Of a stretch of 64,000 nt of DNA, positions 30,001 through 37,141 are shown piece after piece. The DNA comes from Hyphomicrobiales bacterium. Its GTDB lineage: Bacteria > Pseudomonadota > Alphaproteobacteria > Rhizobiales > Rhizobiaceae. Numbering within the stretch: position 1 is the stretch's first letter; every line of letters starts with the position of its first letter. Made by a program: the position numbers and the translations under genes. Below the pieces are notes generated by a model, which was not told the DNA's origin, ran no database searches, and saw only the letters and a program-made list of their open reading frames with translations. The DNA is taken from NCBI GenBank assembly GCA_900469625.1, contig UBXV01000031.1:62001-126000 (forward strand), read 5' to 3'.

Positions 30001-30379
30001 TCGGCTCCTCGATCGAGGTCGGCAGGTCGCCGCGGATACGGTCGATGGCGTCCTTGACGTCCTGGACGGCCTGCGTCGTCGGCACTTCCATGCGGAAGAT
30101 CACGGCGGTCGTCGATGTACCGTCGTTGATCGTCGACTGGATATGGTCGACGCCGGTGACGCTGGCGACCGCGTCCTCGATTTCCTTGGTGACCTGGGTT
30201 TCAAGTTCGGCCGGCGAGGCACCGCTCTGCGCCACGCTGATCGAGACGATCGGCACGTCGATGTTGGGGAAGCGGGTGATCGGCAGGCTGTTGAACGACT
30301 GATAGCCGAGCACCAGAAGCACGAAGAAGGCGAGGATCGGAGCGATCGGATTGCGGATGGACCAGGCTGAAAAATTCAT
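27065..30379 (-). CDS. RND efflux transporter permease (HAE1/AcrB family)
   Basis: A 1104-residue inner-membrane proton-antiport pump, complete. It begins FSAWSIRNPIAPILAFFVLLVLGYQSF (first helix), has two periplasmic porter halves and the proton-relay region with LALATGILVDDAIVEIENIERH, and ends with a predicted coiled-coil tail (about residues 1050-1095). ATG 30379 is preferred over GTG 30385 because AGGAA lies at normal distance. It lies 14 bases after the adaptor gene, so the two form one operon. No outer-membrane channel gene is adjacent; a TolC homologue elsewhere would be needed. The substrate is unknown. Confidence 0.93.
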   Translation of the reverse strand: MNFSAWSIRNPIAPILAFFVLLVLGYQSFNSLPITRFPNIDVPIVSISVAQSGASPAELETQVTKEIEDAVASVTGVDHIQSTINDGTSTTAVIFRMEVPTTQAVQDVKDAIDRIRGDLPTSIEEPIVSKVDVEGQAIQTFSVSAPGMSLEELSWFVDDVIKREIQGKSGIGRVDRYGGADREVRVELNEDKLNSLGITAADVNGQLRRMNMDLGSGRGQVGGSEQAIRTLGDARNVDQLANTMISVPSGRFVRLSELGTVTDTYEEPRSFSRFNGNPGVTFAVFRAKGASEVSVAETVAKSLEKVRATNPDVTIEMVDDSVYFTYGNYEAALHTLMEGALLAVIVVMLFLRNWRATLICAVALPLSAIPTFWVMEILGFSLNLVSFLALTLATGILVDDAIVEIENIERHIHMGKSPYKAAIEAADEIGLAVIATTFTIIAVFIPVSFMPGIVGQYFIQFGLTVAVSVFFSLLVARLITPVMAAYLMRPSKLDGHHAEDGALMRRYTRLVQATTKRWYMRYLTVLVAIGVTVASVAALFMFVPGGFLPPDDTSRVSLSVELAPDAMLEDTDRTTAQIYDRVKDLEGVESVFVLGGASPKGDLELRRATVTVLLEKRDHSLVNKVVNDVLGRLPVIGQYLPKLEPEGRIIPQAQIEKEIFARVRDLPDVRVIKLNDRGERELSFNLLSNNEKDLDKAVAVLEGKLRSDPLLANVSPDGALPRPELQIRPRDEQMSRLGITTAQISEVIRVATIGDIDAALTKIALDGRLIPIRVQVNRDFRTDIAAIRSLKIQTASGSTVPLSSVADINYSEGPSSIKRYDRNRVVALGADLPIGVALNTASARFEQIAAEAKMPSTVQLLKSGDAEVEEEMQVSFVNAMLLGLMLVLVVLILLFKDVIQPFTILFSLPLAMGGVAAGLILTQNSLSMPVLIGILMLMGIVTKNAILLVDFGIEMMHHGMDRTQAMIEAGRKRARPIIMTSIAMSAGMLPSALGVGEGGSFRAPMAIAVIGGIIVSTILSLVVVPSFFLIMDDLSRLLAWAFGRFVGKKDDENLPLDREALTERVNDQRKSIEGLEERLKTIEDGQPKAKSTGKVINHPALAAE

Positions 30380-30393
30380 GGTCACGGTTCCTG

Positions 30394-31581
30394 TCAGTTG
30401 GTCGCTGGCTGGGCGGATTTGACGGGATTGATGTGGTCACCGTCGCGCACATAGGCGCCGGCCCTGGCCACGACCTGTTCACCCGACTTTAATCCTTCGA
30501 CCACCTCGACGAACTTGCCATCGGAGATGCCGGTCGTCACCGGGATGATGTTCACCACGCCACCATCGACCTTGCGCACGATGGTCTTGCCATCCTCGAT
30601 GGTCACCGCCGTTTGCGGCAGAACGATAGCCTTCTTCTCTTCGGCGGTGATGATGGCGCTGGCATACATGCCGGACCGCGCCTTGGCGGTGTCCTTGAGG
30701 CTGATGAACACGGTGCCAAGGCGTGAAACGGGATCGACCGTCGGTGCGATCAGGCGGATAGTGCCCTCGACCCTGGTGTTTCCGCCGGCAAGGGTGATCG
30801 TTGCCGGCTGGCCAATAGCAAGCTTGATAATGTCGGCTTCGGCGACGTCGGCCTTCATCTCAATGGCGCCATCGCGGATCATCGCGAACAACGGTTCGCC
30901 GCTGCCGTTGGCGATCGCGCCGATCTTGGCATTCTTGGCCGAGATCACGCCGGCCACCGGTGCCTTGACTTCGGTTCGCATGAGCCGAAGGTCGATGTCG
31001 TCGATCTGGGCTTGAGCCACCTTGATATCGGCGTTGGAGACGGCGACGGCCTGCTCGGCGGAGCGGACACGGGCGCGGGTGGCCGCCGCAAGCGCGCGGA
31101 CGCGATCGGCTTCGGCCGTCGACACGGTGCCGTTCTTGGCAAGCTCGGCGTTGCGATCGCTGACGCGCGTGGCTTCGTCGGAGTTGGATTTCGCTTCAAC
31201 AAGCTGGGCGTTGAGCTGCGCGAGCCCGGCTTCAGCCTTGGCAAGCGAGGCTTCGAGCTGGCTCTTTTCGAGCCGCAACGCGTCGTCGTTGAGGACCACG
31301 AGAACGCTGCCTTCCTCAACCTTGTCGCCGATGTCGACATTGAGCGATCGGATCGACAGTCCCTCGACCAGCGGCGCCACATAGACCTGCTCCACCGCCT
31401 GTATCGTCCCGGTTGCAACGACCCGGTCGGTGATCTGCTGATCGACCGCCTCGGTGACGATGATCGAGGGCAGGTTCTGCGCCGGCTGGGCCTTGGCTGC
31501 TTCCTCGGCGAATGCACTGGAAATGGGAGCAATGATCATCGCAGCGCAAACGCTGAGAAGAGGTAATACTTTGTGAGCCAT
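30394..31581 (-). CDS. RND efflux periplasmic adaptor (membrane fusion protein)
   Basis: A 395-residue adaptor linking the RND pump to an outer-membrane channel. The signal peptide MAHKVLPLLSVCAAMIIAPISSAFA is clear. Lipoyl/barrel-sandwich halves flank an alpha-helical hairpin (about residues 95-190, rich in Ala, Glu and Leu), followed by beta-barrel and membrane-proximal domains. ATG 31581 is chosen because it begins the signal peptide; the frame extends to 31653 without a signal. It is the first gene of the two-gene operon, with a 540-base upstream region and no adjacent regulator. Confidence 0.92.
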   Translation of the reverse strand: MAHKVLPLLSVCAAMIIAPISSAFAEEAAKAQPAQNLPSIIVTEAVDQQITDRVVATGTIQAVEQVYVAPLVEGLSIRSLNVDIGDKVEEGSVLVVLNDDALRLEKSQLEASLAKAEAGLAQLNAQLVEAKSNSDEATRVSDRNAELAKNGTVSTAEADRVRALAAATRARVRSAEQAVAVSNADIKVAQAQIDDIDLRLMRTEVKAPVAGVISAKNAKIGAIANGSGEPLFAMIRDGAIEMKADVAEADIIKLAIGQPATITLAGGNTRVEGTIRLIAPTVDPVSRLGTVFISLKDTAKARSGMYASAIITAEEKKAIVLPQTAVTIEDGKTIVRKVDGGVVNIIPVTTGISDGKFVEVVEGLKSGEQVVARAGAYVRDGDHINPVKSAQPATN

Positions 31582-32121
31582 CGGCTTTACAATCCTGGCA
31601 ACGGAAACGACATAAAGTTGGATCTCGGCTTTTTGGGCCGGATCCCTATGCAATCAAGCGATTTTCAGTCTCGCCGACGCTTGCTGCCGCGGACCAGGCG
31701 AAGCAAGGCATGGGCGCACGGCCATGGTATTTTCCTGCGCCGCAGACACGGTATCAGACCGTGAGCGCGGGCCGGACGGGAGAGGCTCCCGCAGGCAAAC
31801 AGATCGGAAAAATGAACTCCTCCCGTGTGCTTGCCTCCAACAAACATCCGCGCCTATGTAATCTTCACATCAGATGCTTACAAGTGCGGTGAAGTGATGG
31901 TTCCTCAATATTTCTGTCGTTCTGCAGTCTTGGTTGCAATCTCGACACGATCTTGACATTCCGGGCGCATCAACACCCCGTTACCGCCGAATTGCCACCC
32001 CCACGCCCGGAAATTCGCGGCAACCCTGGCGGGCCTTGAACAGCCCCCTTTGAAACGGAAGAGGGCCGCGCGACAACTGTCGCACGACCCTCTTCTGTCG
32101 TTTGTTTCGTTTTATTTCGTT
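31582..32121. other. 540-base non-coding region upstream of the RND efflux operon
   Basis: No convincing gene on either strand; the short frames here lack start sites and codon bias. It contains an inverted repeat CACGGT-ATCAG-ACCGTG (31747-31763) that could be an operator for the efflux operon. It also has a CTCCTCCC stretch near 31815, and at 32059-32094 the hairpin terminating the next operon. The efflux promoter must lie here, but no -35/-10 pair is clear. Confidence 0.5.
32059..32094 (-). terminator. Long hairpin terminating the pyrimidine ABC importer operon
   Basis: A 17-bp stem (32059-32075 with 32078-32094) with two G-U wobbles and a tight loop, 28 bases after the stop of the substrate-binding protein gene. 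On the minus strand the stem is followed by TTCCGTTT rather than a pure T run, so termination efficiency is uncertain; mRNA 3'-end stabilisation is an alternative. Confidence 0.6.
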
Positions 32122-33114
32122 TTACTTCAGCGCGGCGTCAGTGATCTCGTGCGTCCATGCACCGGCCGGCTCCTTGGAAATGACCGGATCGGACCCGCCC
32201 GAAAGCAGCGACTGCACGGTGCGCTTGTAGTCGGCTTCGTCGAGCGCGCCGTTCGAGCCGGCGGTCAACTTGGCGACTTCGCCCATCATGCGCTTCTGGT
32301 GCTTTTCGGTCTGGGCGCCGGTCGAGTCGTTTTCGAGAACGATGTCGGCCGCTTCATCCGGGTTCTGCTCGGCGTATTTCCAGCCCTTCATCGAGGCGCG
32401 CACGAACTTGACCATCTTTTCCTTGAAGGCCGGGTCCTTGAGCTTGTCTTCGAGTACGTAGAGACCGTCTTCGAGCGTCGCCACGCCCTGGTCCTCGTAC
32501 TGGAAGGTGACGAGATCGTCCGGCTTGATGCCCGCGTCGATGACCTGCCAATATTCGTTGTAGGTCATGGTCGAGATGCAAGCCGCCTGCTTCTGGATCA
32601 GCGGATCGACGTTGAAGCCCTGCTTTAGAACGGTCACGCCTTCCGGCCCGCCGTCGGTCGGGATCTTCAGATGCGACATCCAGGACAGGAACGGATACTC
32701 GTTGCCGAAGAACCAGACGCCGAGCGTATGGCCCTTGAACTTGTCCGGGCTGGTGACGCCGCTTTCCTTGAGGCAGGTCAGCATCATGCCCGATTTCTTG
32801 AACGGCTGGGCGATATTGACGAGCGGCACGCCCTTTTCGCGCGTGGCAAGGGCTGACGGCATCCAGTCGACGACCACGTCGGCGCCGCCGCCGGCAATCA
32901 CCTGGGCCGGAGCGATATCCGGGCCGCCCGGCTTGATGTCGACGTCGAGGCCTTCTTCTTCATAGAAGCCCTTGTCCTTGGCGACGTAGTAGCCGGCGAA
33001 CTGGGCCTGCGTGACCCATTTCAGCTGCAGCGTCACCTTGTCGGCGGCTTGGGCGTGGAACGCTGTAAGCGAAAAGACGCCTGCGGCGAGAAGCGATGCA
33101 AGTCTCTTGTTCAT
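32122..33114 (-). CDS. NMT1/THI5-like ABC transporter substrate-binding protein
   Basis: A 330-residue periplasmic binding protein. The signal peptide MNKRLASLLAAGVFSLTAFHAQA is followed by the NMT1/THI5 fold start DKVTLQLKWVTQAQFAGYYVAKDKGFYEEEGLDV. This family binds thiamine pyrimidines, nitrate, sulfonates and other small heteroatom compounds. It is encoded with two permeases and an ATPase beside dihydropyrimidinase and a RutR-type repressor, so a pyrimidine or hydantoin-like substrate is the best inference. ATG 33114 is used because it starts the signal peptide. Confidence 0.88.
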   Translation of the reverse strand: MNKRLASLLAAGVFSLTAFHAQAADKVTLQLKWVTQAQFAGYYVAKDKGFYEEEGLDVDIKPGGPDIAPAQVIAGGGADVVVDWMPSALATREKGVPLVNIAQPFKKSGMMLTCLKESGVTSPDKFKGHTLGVWFFGNEYPFLSWMSHLKIPTDGGPEGVTVLKQGFNVDPLIQKQAACISTMTYNEYWQVIDAGIKPDDLVTFQYEDQGVATLEDGLYVLEDKLKDPAFKEKMVKFVRASMKGWKYAEQNPDEAADIVLENDSTGAQTEKHQKRMMGEVAKLTAGSNGALDEADYKRTVQSLLSGGSDPVISKEPAGAWTHEITDAALK

Positions 33115-33165
33115 GTCAGTTCCCTCTTGTTTTTGCTTCATTTTCTTTGGATCACTGCGTCGTTT

Positions 33166-34035
33166 TCAGGCGCGCCCTCCGCGGATGGAGGGATGCCAGA
33201 AGGTGACGGCGCGCTCGATGAGCGCCACCACCCCATAAAAAGCCGAACCTGCCACCGCCGCGACGGCGATTTCGGCCCAGACCATGTCGACGTTCATGCG
33301 GCCCACTTCCGTGGAGATCCGGAACCCCATGCCGACAATGGGTGTCCCGAAGAATTCGGCGACGATGGCACCGATCAGCGCCAGGGTGGAGTTGATTTTC
33401 AGCGCGTTGAAGATGAACGGCCAGGCGGCGGGCAGGCGCAGCTTGATCAGCGTCTGCCACCAGGACGCGGCATAGGTCTGCATCAGGTCGCGCTCCATGT
33501 GGCTGGACGCTGCCAGCCCAGCGATGGTGTTCACCAGCATCGGGAAGAAGGTCATGATGACGACGACGGCGACCTTGGACTGCCAATCGAACCCGAACCA
33601 CATGACCATGATCGGCGCGACGCCGATGACCGGTAGCGCAGAGACGAAATTGCCGAGCGGCAGCAGTCCTTTTTGCAGGAAGGGCGAGCGGTCGATGAGA
33701 ATGGCGACGACGAAACCGAGGCCGCAACCGAGCGCATAGCCCGTCAGCACCGCCTTCAGGAAGGTCTGGCGGAAGTCGGCCATGAGCGTCGGCACCGAAC
33801 TGATCAGGCGCTGCCAGATCATCGAGGGTGCCGGCAGCAGGACCGAGGGCACGGAGAAACCGCGTACGATGCCCTCCCAGAGCACCAGGAGGGTGATGCC
33901 GAAGAGGAGCGGCACTGCGAAGCGCGCCGCGCTATTGGCGGCGTCGCTTTCGAAACGCTGGCGTACCAGCCATTCGTTGAAGGCCCAGGCCGCAAGCCAG
34001 AAGACGATGGCGGCCATCAGGATCGGAAGGTTCAT
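33166..34035 (-). CDS. ABC transporter permease (pyrimidine-type importer), subunit 1
   Basis: A 289-residue BPD_transp_1 permease with about seven hydrophobic segments. The EAA loop is visible around ERDLMQTYAASWWQTLIKLRLPAAWPFIFNALK. It overlaps the next upstream permease by four bases. Together the two form a heterodimeric channel for the NMT1-type binding protein, as in SsuC/TauC-like systems, which usually have one permease used twice. Confidence 0.9.
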   Translation of the reverse strand: MNLPILMAAIVFWLAAWAFNEWLVRQRFESDAANSAARFAVPLLFGITLLVLWEGIVRGFSVPSVLLPAPSMIWQRLISSVPTLMADFRQTFLKAVLTGYALGCGLGFVVAILIDRSPFLQKGLLPLGNFVSALPVIGVAPIMVMWFGFDWQSKVAVVVIMTFFPMLVNTIAGLAASSHMERDLMQTYAASWWQTLIKLRLPAAWPFIFNALKINSTLALIGAIVAEFFGTPIVGMGFRISTEVGRMNVDMVWAEIAVAAVAGSAFYGVVALIERAVTFWHPSIRGGRA

Positions 34036-34916
34036 GGCTTGGCCCCCATGCGCTTCAGGACGGCGGTGTGCGCAAAGCCGACGATCATGACGAGGACGGC
34101 GGCAAGCGCTGCCGCCATGAACAGGGCCGACCAGATCTGTACCGTCTGGCCGTAGTAGGAGCCGGCAAGCAACCGGGCGCCGAGACCGGCGACGGCCCCG
34201 GTCGGCAGTTCACCGACGATGGCACCGACGAGCGAGATGGCGACCGCAACCTTCAGCGACGTGAAGAGATAGGGCATCGACGACGGCCAGCGCAGCTTCC
34301 AGAAGGTCTGCGCCTTGGAGGCGTTGTAGGTGTGCATCAGGTCGAGCTGGATCACTTCCGGGCTGCGCAGGCCCTTGACCATGCCGACGACGACCGGGAA
34401 GAACGACAGATAGGTCGAGATCAGCGCTTTGGGCAGCAGGCCCGAAATGCCGATGGCATTGAGGACGACGATGATCATCGGCGCCACGGCAAGGATCGGG
34501 ATCGTCTGGCTGGCGATCACCCAGGGCATCAGCGACCGGTCCATGGCGCGGTTGTGCACGATGCCGATGGCAAGGAGAATGCCGAGCACGGCGCCGATGC
34601 CGAAGCCGAGAAGCGTGGCCGAAAGCGTGATCCAGGCGTGGTAGACCAGGCTGCGTTTCGAGGTGATCGGCTTGTTGAAGGTCGTGTCCCAGATCTCGGC
34701 GATCACCTGATGCGGCGCCGGCAGCACGGGCCGCTCCTGCGCCATGGTGTTGTGGACGATCTCAGAGAAACCGATCTCGGTGCCGGCACGGGCAGCGGTG
34801 TCGCGCTCGAACGGCGCATTCAGGAATACGGCTGCGACGTACCAGATGACGATCAGCAGCGCGACGACGGTGCCGACGGGCAGGAGTTTGTCTCGAAGGA
34901 AGCTTTCCTCGCGCAT
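34032..34916 (-). CDS. ABC transporter permease (pyrimidine-type importer), subunit 2
   Basis: A 294-residue permease paralogous to its downstream neighbour, with the EAA loop LDLMHTYNASKAQTFWKLRWPSSMPYLFTSLK. A larger periplasmic loop (about residues 30-85) follows the first helix. ATG 34916 gives a normal N-terminus; the frame continues upstream to 35318 but there overlaps the next gene out of frame and is spurious. Two bases separate it from the small EamA-like gene. Confidence 0.9.
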   Translation of the reverse strand: MREESFLRDKLLPVGTVVALLIVIWYVAAVFLNAPFERDTAARAGTEIGFSEIVHNTMAQERPVLPAPHQVIAEIWDTTFNKPITSKRSLVYHAWITLSATLLGFGIGAVLGILLAIGIVHNRAMDRSLMPWVIASQTIPILAVAPMIIVVLNAIGISGLLPKALISTYLSFFPVVVGMVKGLRSPEVIQLDLMHTYNASKAQTFWKLRWPSSMPYLFTSLKVAVAISLVGAIVGELPTGAVAGLGARLLAGSYYGQTVQIWSALFMAAALAAVLVMIVGFAHTAVLKRMGAKP

Positions 34917-34918
34917 CG

Positions 34919-35254
34919 TCACGCCTTTCCGCTTGTGGGCAGCAGCATCAGGCCCATGGCGGCAATGCCGAGCATGACGCCGGCCGCCTGGGTGAGGCTC
35001 AGCCTTTCGCCGAAGACGGCAAAGGCGATGATGTTGACGAGGACCAGTTGCACGATGGCCGACAACGAGATCGCAAGGCCAAGGCCGCCGTCGCGCATCA
35101 GCTTCACCATGATGATGTTGCCGATCATGTAGAGCCCAAGCGCCAGGATCAGCACGCCGACATGGCTGTTGGAGACGTAGGCGCGCGAGGCCGTCGCCCC
35201 GCCGAGAAAGATGGTGGTGGCCAGCAGCAGCCAGAGCACATAGGCAAGGTTCAT
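34919..35254 (-). CDS. Small EamA/SMR-like four-helix membrane protein
   Basis: A 111-residue protein with four predicted membrane helices, the size and layout of half a DMT carrier or an SMR transporter. The last two helices (LSLTQAAGVMLGIAAMGLMLLP) resemble the EamA C-terminal pair. GGAGGG precedes ATG 35254. It lies within the ABC importer operon, overlapping the GNAT gene by four bases. It lacks the strongly conserved membrane Glu near residue 14 of EmrE, so a multidrug role is doubtful. It may be an exporter or partner for a pathway product. Confidence 0.75.
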   Translation of the reverse strand: MNLAYVLWLLLATTIFLGGATASRAYVSNSHVGVLILALGLYMIGNIIMVKLMRDGGLGLAISLSAIVQLVLVNIIAFAVFGERLSLTQAAGVMLGIAAMGLMLLPTSGKA

Positions 35255-35727
35255 CGCCGGCCCTCCGCTCCACGCCAATGGTAGAGTATGTCGGGCAGGC
35301 TTTCTTCGTTGTCGCCATCGGTCCGGCGAACGGCGGAGAAACCTTGGTTCTCGTAAAAGCGCTGGGCCTTATCGTTTGCCTCGAAGGTCCAGAGGTTCAG
35401 TTCCTGCGGCGACAGCGCCTTGGCCGTCTCGATGAGGTCGCTGCCGACGCCCGTGCCGCGATCAGGCGTATCGATGTACAGCGCCGTGACGAAGTGATCG
35501 CTGGAGAGCGCCATGAAGCCGGCGACCCGGTCGTCCCGCTCGGCGACGATCACGGTGCGCTCCGGAAAGACTGTCTCGACATAATATCGCTCGACGTCGG
35601 CATGATCGTGGATGCGCGGCATCCAGGGCGTCGCATCGATCCATCGGTTGAGTATGTCGGCGCAGGCGCTCATGTCGCCTCGCGTTGCAGCACGGCAGAT
35701 CGTCGAAGGCGCCGCGCTATTCCTCAT
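35251..35727 (-). CDS. GNAT family N-acetyltransferase
   Basis: A 158-residue acetyltransferase. The CoA-binding motif A is ALYIDTPDRGTGVGSDLIETAKAL (pattern R-x-T-G-V-G-S) and motif B includes ANDKAQRFYENQGF. It overlaps the ATPase gene upstream by 11 bases and the EamA-like gene downstream by four, so it is an integral member of the importer operon. The substrate is unknown; an amine such as beta-alanine or 3-aminoisobutyrate from pyrimidine breakdown would be an attractive but unproven candidate. Confidence 0.85.
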   Translation of the reverse strand: MRNSAAPSTICRAATRGDMSACADILNRWIDATPWMPRIHDHADVERYYVETVFPERTVIVAERDDRVAGFMALSSDHFVTALYIDTPDRGTGVGSDLIETAKALSPQELNLWTFEANDKAQRFYENQGFSAVRRTDGDNEESLPDILYHWRGAEGRR

Positions 35728-36508
35728 AGCTGTGACCTGCGCGCAGGCCCTCGCGGACGCGATGGGCGATCTCGAGAAACTCTGGCGTTTCGCGGATGCC
35801 GAGCGGACGCTCGCGCGGCAGGGGCGATTCGATCACGTCGGTGACGCGGCCGGGGCGGGGGCTCATCACCACGATCTTGGTGGAGAGATAGACGGCCTCG
35901 GGGATCGAGTGTGTCACGAAACAGATGGTCTTGTTCGTGCGGGCCCAGAGTTTCAGAAGCTGCTCGTTCAGGTGGTCGCGAACGATCTCGTCGAGCGCGC
36001 CGAATGGCTCGTCCATCAAGAGGAGATCGGCATCGAAGGCGAGCGCGCGGGCGATCGAGGCGCGTTGCTGCATCCCGCCCGAAAGCTGCCAGGGATATTT
36101 CTTGCCGAAACCCGTGAGGTTGACCAGATCGAGCGTGCGGTCGATGCGTGCTTGTCTCTCCGCCTTGGAGTAGCCCATGATTTCCAGCGGCAGGGCGATG
36201 TTGTTTTCGATGGTCCGCCAGGGATAAAGGGCGGCCGCCTGAAACACGTAGCCGTAGGCGCGCTGCTTTCGCGCTTCCTCGGGCGTCATGCCGTTGACGG
36301 TGATGATGCCGGCGGTTGCCTTTTCGAGGTCGGCGATCACGCGCAGGAACGTGGTCTTGCCGCAGCCGGAGGGGCCGATGAAGGAGACGAAATCCCCCTT
36401 GGCCACGTCGAGATTGACGCCGGTCAGGGCGTTAACCGGGCCATCGGTGGTCTCGAAGGTCAGGCAGAGGTCCCGGGCCGAAACCACGGATGCGGTATTG
36501 GACGTCAT
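35717..36508 (-). CDS. ABC transporter ATP-binding protein (pyrimidine-type importer)
   Basis: A 263-residue ATPase of the SsuB/TauB/ThiZ class. Walker A is GPSGCGKTT, the Q-loop is VFQAAALYPW, the signature is LSGGMQQRASIARAL, Walker B is LLLMDEPFGALDE and the switch is FVTHSIPEAVYLS. ATG 36508 is selected; the frame runs to 36646 but that would overlap the start of the divergent cupin gene at 36630. It is the first gene of the importer operon (ATPase, GNAT, EamA-like, two permeases, binding protein). Confidence 0.92.
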   Translation of the reverse strand: MTSNTASVVSARDLCLTFETTDGPVNALTGVNLDVAKGDFVSFIGPSGCGKTTFLRVIADLEKATAGIITVNGMTPEEARKQRAYGYVFQAAALYPWRTIENNIALPLEIMGYSKAERQARIDRTLDLVNLTGFGKKYPWQLSGGMQQRASIARALAFDADLLLMDEPFGALDEIVRDHLNEQLLKLWARTNKTICFVTHSIPEAVYLSTKIVVMSPRPGRVTDVIESPLPRERPLGIRETPEFLEIAHRVREGLRAGHSYEE

Positions 36509-36629
36509 CGGCGAATACTCATTCTGGCTTGGCTGTGTCAGACTGCTATCCGGACCGGCAACATGCAATCGCGGATTTGGAAGCGGAGCCGTTTGCTGCT
36601 GGTTTTTCAGGGAATTCTGGAGAACAGTC

Positions 36630-37043
36630 ATGTCTCGATCATCCAATCCTGGCTGTCGCGTGGTTCGCCCCGGCAGCGGATATGCCGGAAAGCAGGGGCT
36701 CAGCTATTTCGAGGGCATCGCGGCGGAGACGGTCGGAGCGACCGGCATCTGCATGCACCTGTTGACGATCCCGCCCGGCGGGCGTGCGAAGGCGCATCTG
36801 CATGAGAGCCACGAGACGGCGATCTATGTGCTGTCGGGAGAAGCGCACACCTGGTTCGGCGACAGGCTCGAGGAGCATGTCGTCGTCCGGGCCGGCGAAA
36901 TGTTCTACATTCCGGCCGGCGTTCCGCATCTGCCGGCCAACCTCTCGGACGCGCCCTGTTCGGCGGTCATCGCCCGCACGGATCCGAACGAGCAGGAAAG
37001 CGTCGTGCTTTTGCCCGAGCTCGATGCGCTCGTGCCGGCCTGA
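36630..37043 (+). CDS. Cupin-domain protein
   Basis: A 137-residue single-domain cupin. Motif 1 is seen as HLHESHETAIYVLSGEAHTWFG (His-x-His, Glu) and motif 2 as GEMFYIPAGVPHLPAN, giving a metal-binding His/Glu set. ATG 36630 follows GGAGA by six bases. It is the only plus-strand gene between the importer operon and hydA and is divergent from the importer across 121 bases. Function unknown; it could handle or sense a small pathway intermediate. Confidence 0.82.
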   Translation: MSRSSNPGCRVVRPGSGYAGKQGLSYFEGIAAETVGATGICMHLLTIPPGGRAKAHLHESHETAIYVLSGEAHTWFGDRLEEHVVVRAGEMFYIPAGVPHLPANLSDAPCSAVIARTDPNEQESVVLLPELDALVPA

Positions 37044-37141
37044 CGCGGTTTGCCGCCGCACCGAAGCGTCCCGCCGGTTCGGCGGAACATGTCCGGTGGG
37101 ACAGAGTGGTGTGAAGACGTGCAGGCCGCGATACACCAATC

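Noticed and set aside
28844-30370. 508-codon plus-strand frame opposite the RND permease
   Set aside because: Asp/Arg/Val/Gly-rich shadow sequence without motifs; the minus strand encodes an intact 1104-residue pump.
31665-31847. 60-codon minus-strand frame upstream of the RND adaptor with a GGGAGGAG stretch nearby
   Set aside because: The Shine-Dalgarno-like stretch is not at a proper distance from a start codon and the product has no recognisable features.
37068-37102. Inverted repeat GTCCCGCCGG / CCGGTGGGAC between cupin and hydA considered as a terminator
   Set aside because: The stem has a G-U pair and a 15-base loop, and no T run follows on either strand, so it is not reported as a terminator.
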